From contig NZ_WSNW01000001.1 in assembly GCF_009767585.1 (NCBI RefSeq), positions 2,812,041 through 2,876,040 on the forward strand: a stretch of DNA of 64,000 bases, given 5' to 3'. The first letter of the stretch is position 1, and each line of letters begins with the position of its first letter. Origin of the DNA: Coprobacillus cateniformis. Lineage in GTDB: Bacteria > Bacillota_I > Bacilli_A > Erysipelotrichales > Coprobacillaceae. The notes under the pieces were generated by a model that had not been told where the DNA came from, searched no databases, and saw only the letters and a list, made by a program, of their open reading frames with translations. Shown here piece by piece: positions 62,624 through 64,000 of this stretch. The translations under genes and the position numbers were made by a program.

Positions 62624-63457
62624 ATGTTAAAAAATTTAAAATTAGAACTTGCAAGTTTAGATGACCTAGAAGATATTGCTCATATTTATGAAGATATCCA
62701 TACTGATTTAGAACAGACAGTGAATTATCCAAGATGGCCTAAAGGAATTTATCCAACAATTCACTCTGCAAAGCAAGCCATTGAAAAACAAGAAATGTTT
62801 GTATTAAAAGATCAGAACCAAACGATTGGAAGTGTTATTCTCAATCATCAACAGGACTTAGGGTATGAAGACGCAAATTGGCTTGTTAATGCTAAAGAAA
62901 GTGAAGTTATGGTTATTCACACTTTGGCAATTGCTCCATTATACAAAGGTCAGGGTTATGCAGGTATAATGATCCGTTTTATCAAAGATATTGCTAAACG
63001 ATGTCACTGTTTAGCATTACGCTTAGATTTAACACAAGGAAATTTACCAGCACGTTATTTATATCAGAGACACGGGTTTTATTTTACAGGGATAGCTGAT
63101 TTGCATCGTCAAGAGGATGGGATTGATTATTGTGAAATGTTTGAATATGATTTGACATCACCTAGAGATCAGTTAGAGATGATAGAAAAGATTGTTGATG
63201 ATTTTGTGAGTGAACGTGATTGGCATCAGTATCATACAGCTGATAATTTATCAAAATCAATTATTATTGAAGCAGCTGAACTCTTAGAATGTTTTCAATG
63301 GGAAGATGAGTATAACTTTGAACATGCCTGTGAAGAATTGGCAGATGTCTTTATCTATTGTTTTCAATTATCTGCCTTTTTAAAAGTTGATATCAAAAAG
63401 ATGATTTCTAATAAAATGAAAAAAAACATTAAAAAATACCCAGTTGGAAAGTGTTAA
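62624..63457 (+). CDS. Fusion of GNAT acetyltransferase and MazG-like pyrophosphohydrolase
   Basis: A 277-residue protein with two domains. Residues 1-175 are a GNAT fold, with MVIHTLAIAPLYKGQGYAG as the acetyl-CoA loop (the Q-x-x-G-x-A/G pattern) and RYLYQRHGFY. Residues about 180-277 form a MazG-like helical domain with EAAELLECFQW and CEELADVFIYCF (E-x-x-E then E-x-x-D metal sites). MazG-type domains hydrolyse NTPs; single-domain forms of this type are common in Firmicutes. The fusion appears genuine: there is one start and no stop or shift between domains. Confidence 0.85.
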   Translation: MLKNLKLELASLDDLEDIAHIYEDIHTDLEQTVNYPRWPKGIYPTIHSAKQAIEKQEMFVLKDQNQTIGSVILNHQQDLGYEDANWLVNAKESEVMVIHTLAIAPLYKGQGYAGIMIRFIKDIAKRCHCLALRLDLTQGNLPARYLYQRHGFYFTGIADLHRQEDGIDYCEMFEYDLTSPRDQLEMIEKIVDDFVSERDWHQYHTADNLSKSIIIEAAELLECFQWEDEYNFEHACEELADVFIYCFQLSAFLKVDIKKMISNKMKKNIKKYPVGKC

Positions 63458-63521
63458 TTTTGATATGAAAATTACATTATTTTATTTGTGTTGACTATAA
63501 ACTAAATTCAAGACCAAATAT

Positions 63522-63546
63522 ACACTTTAATATTGAAGTGTTTTTT
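63522..63546 (+). terminator. Terminator after the GNAT-MazG gene
   Basis: A 7-pair stem with one G-U (63522-63528 with 63535-63541), loop AATATT, and six T. Confidence 0.8.
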
Positions 63547-63647
63547 GGATGAATATAATCGATTTCATTTGTAAAATAGAAAATGAATGACGCTATCTTT
63601 TTTCAATGTATAATTTTTTATATCATAATAAAAACAATTTTAATTTA

Positions 63648-63656
63648 TGCTATAAT
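63648..63656 (+). promoter_or_regulatory. Extended -10 promoter of the Nim-like gene
   Basis: TGCTATAAT is a consensus extended -10 element; RNA would start near 63663 and give a leader of about 178 bases. Confidence 0.55.
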
Positions 63657-63661
63657 GAATG

Positions 63662-63790
63662 TATAGTATAGAAAATAACAGTCTCTAATGGCTAGATGAA
63701 GATTTTATAGCAGAAGGTGATAACAAAAATAACAACGAGAGTGGTAAATGGCTCTATTATGTAATATCCTCTTGTGGAGGTGTTTTATTA
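63662..63790 (+). ncRNA. Candidate structured leader of the Nim-like gene
   Basis: The leader contains AGAG/CTCT arms around TGGTAAATGG (about 63739-63757) and a second hairpin CCTC/GAGG (about 63772-63784) followed by TGTTTTATT. This looks like an anti-terminator/terminator pair and vaguely like the TGG-containing end of a T-box, but the upstream part is too short for a normal T-box. It is a low-confidence regulatory RNA. Confidence 0.25.
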
Positions 63791-63840
63791 AAAATTTAAG
63801 GTGAGTTAGAAAAATCAAACGATAACAAGGAGAAAAATAT

Positions 63841-64000
63841 GAGAAGAAAAGATAGAGAAATCACTGATTTTAATGAAATAATTGATATTATTAAAAAATG
63901 TGATGTTTGTAGAATTGCATTAAACGATGATGAATATCCATATGTTGTTCCACTCAATTTTGGTTTGGATGTACAAGGAAATCAGGTATTTTTTTATTTC
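63841..64000 (+). CDS. Nim-like pyridoxamine 5'-phosphate oxidase family protein (partial)
   Basis: The first 53 codons are visible; the gene runs off the right edge. The start MRRKDREITDFNEII, then CDVCRIALNDDEYPYVVPLNFG, is that of the flavin-binding PNPOx-like family that includes Nim nitroimidazole resistance proteins. Many members are of unknown function, so resistance should not be assumed. AAGGAG lies 6-7 bases before the ATG. Confidence 0.85.

Larger units (their letters stand above)
63458..63840. other. Long leader region before the Nim-like gene
   Basis: About 380 bases without a gene. It holds a terminator (63522-63546), an extended -10 promoter (63648-63656) and a possibly structured leader (about 63662-63790). 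Confidence 0.5.

Noticed and set aside
1..64000. CRISPR arrays and cas genes
   Set aside because: No regularly spaced identical repeats of 24-40 bases and no cas-like genes were seen on either strand.
1..64000. Insertion sequences with transposase genes
   Set aside because: No DDE or HUH transposase and no matched terminal inverted repeats were found; the only recombinase is the serine integrase.
63841..64000. Calling the partial Nim-like gene an antibiotic resistance gene
   Set aside because: Most members of this flavin-binding family are uncharacterised and the visible 53 codons do not support a resistance claim.

Overview
The window is A+T-rich DNA with strong AGGAGG-type ribosome binding sites, short intergenic gaps and hairpin-plus-T-run terminators, which points to a low-GC Firmicute. 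Class III ribonucleotide reductase, PduL, a flavodoxin-type oxidoreductase, a Mbeg1-like lipase and gut-type surface repeats suggest a strictly anaerobic intestinal bacterium, possibly in the Erysipelotrichia/Coprobacillaceae range. That placement is an inference; no rRNA is present to confirm it.

Region 1 (1 to about 16.7 kb, all main genes on +) is the right-hand part of an integrative conjugative element. A type IV secretion module (TcpC/VirB8-like tail, TcpD-like, TcpE/PrgI-like, VirB4, VirB6-like protein with a very acidic tail, CHAP hydrolase) is followed by three exported proteins. Two of these share a C-terminal domain and one carries InlB/Listeria-Bacteroides repeats. Next come a VirD4/HerA-like ATPase, a replication-relaxation family protein, an AT-rich repeat region that could be oriT, an orphan DNA methyltransferase and a large serine recombinase at the element's edge. 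A compact type I toxin-antitoxin-like locus (23-aa peptide, antisense RNA, leader hairpin over the ribosome binding site) lies at 9.0-9.3 kb. The left part of the element is outside the window.

Region 2 (16.7-18.1 kb) holds no convincing intact gene but several decayed fragments, as expected beside an integration hot spot. Region 3 (18-30 kb) is chromosomal: a Mbeg1-like lipase, an LCP cell-wall ligase, DUF1846 and DUF1905 proteins, then a LysR regulator divergent from an operon encoding a flavodoxin-type reductase, a cyclophilin-fold lipoprotein, a DUF3737 beta-helix and a PatB/MalY C-S lyase. An M24 peptidase gene broken by one in-frame amber codon follows.

Region 4 (30-45 kb) has tRNA-Trp and tRNA-Glu, a rhodanese-like protein, an HPr/Crh-like protein lacking the phosphorylatable histidine, nrdDG, assorted hydrolases and transporters, an M19 dipeptidase, a surface protein, and two RpiR regulators around a two-subunit class I fumarase and a threonine aldolase. 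Region 5 (45-64 kb) carries HU, PduL, the conserved cdaA-cdaR-glmM cluster, two two-component systems (one with a MacB/FtsX-type exporter), an SPFH/NfeD pair, two thioredoxin-fold lipoproteins, deoD, a HAD phosphatase, a GNAT-MazG fusion and the start of a Nim-like flavoprotein.
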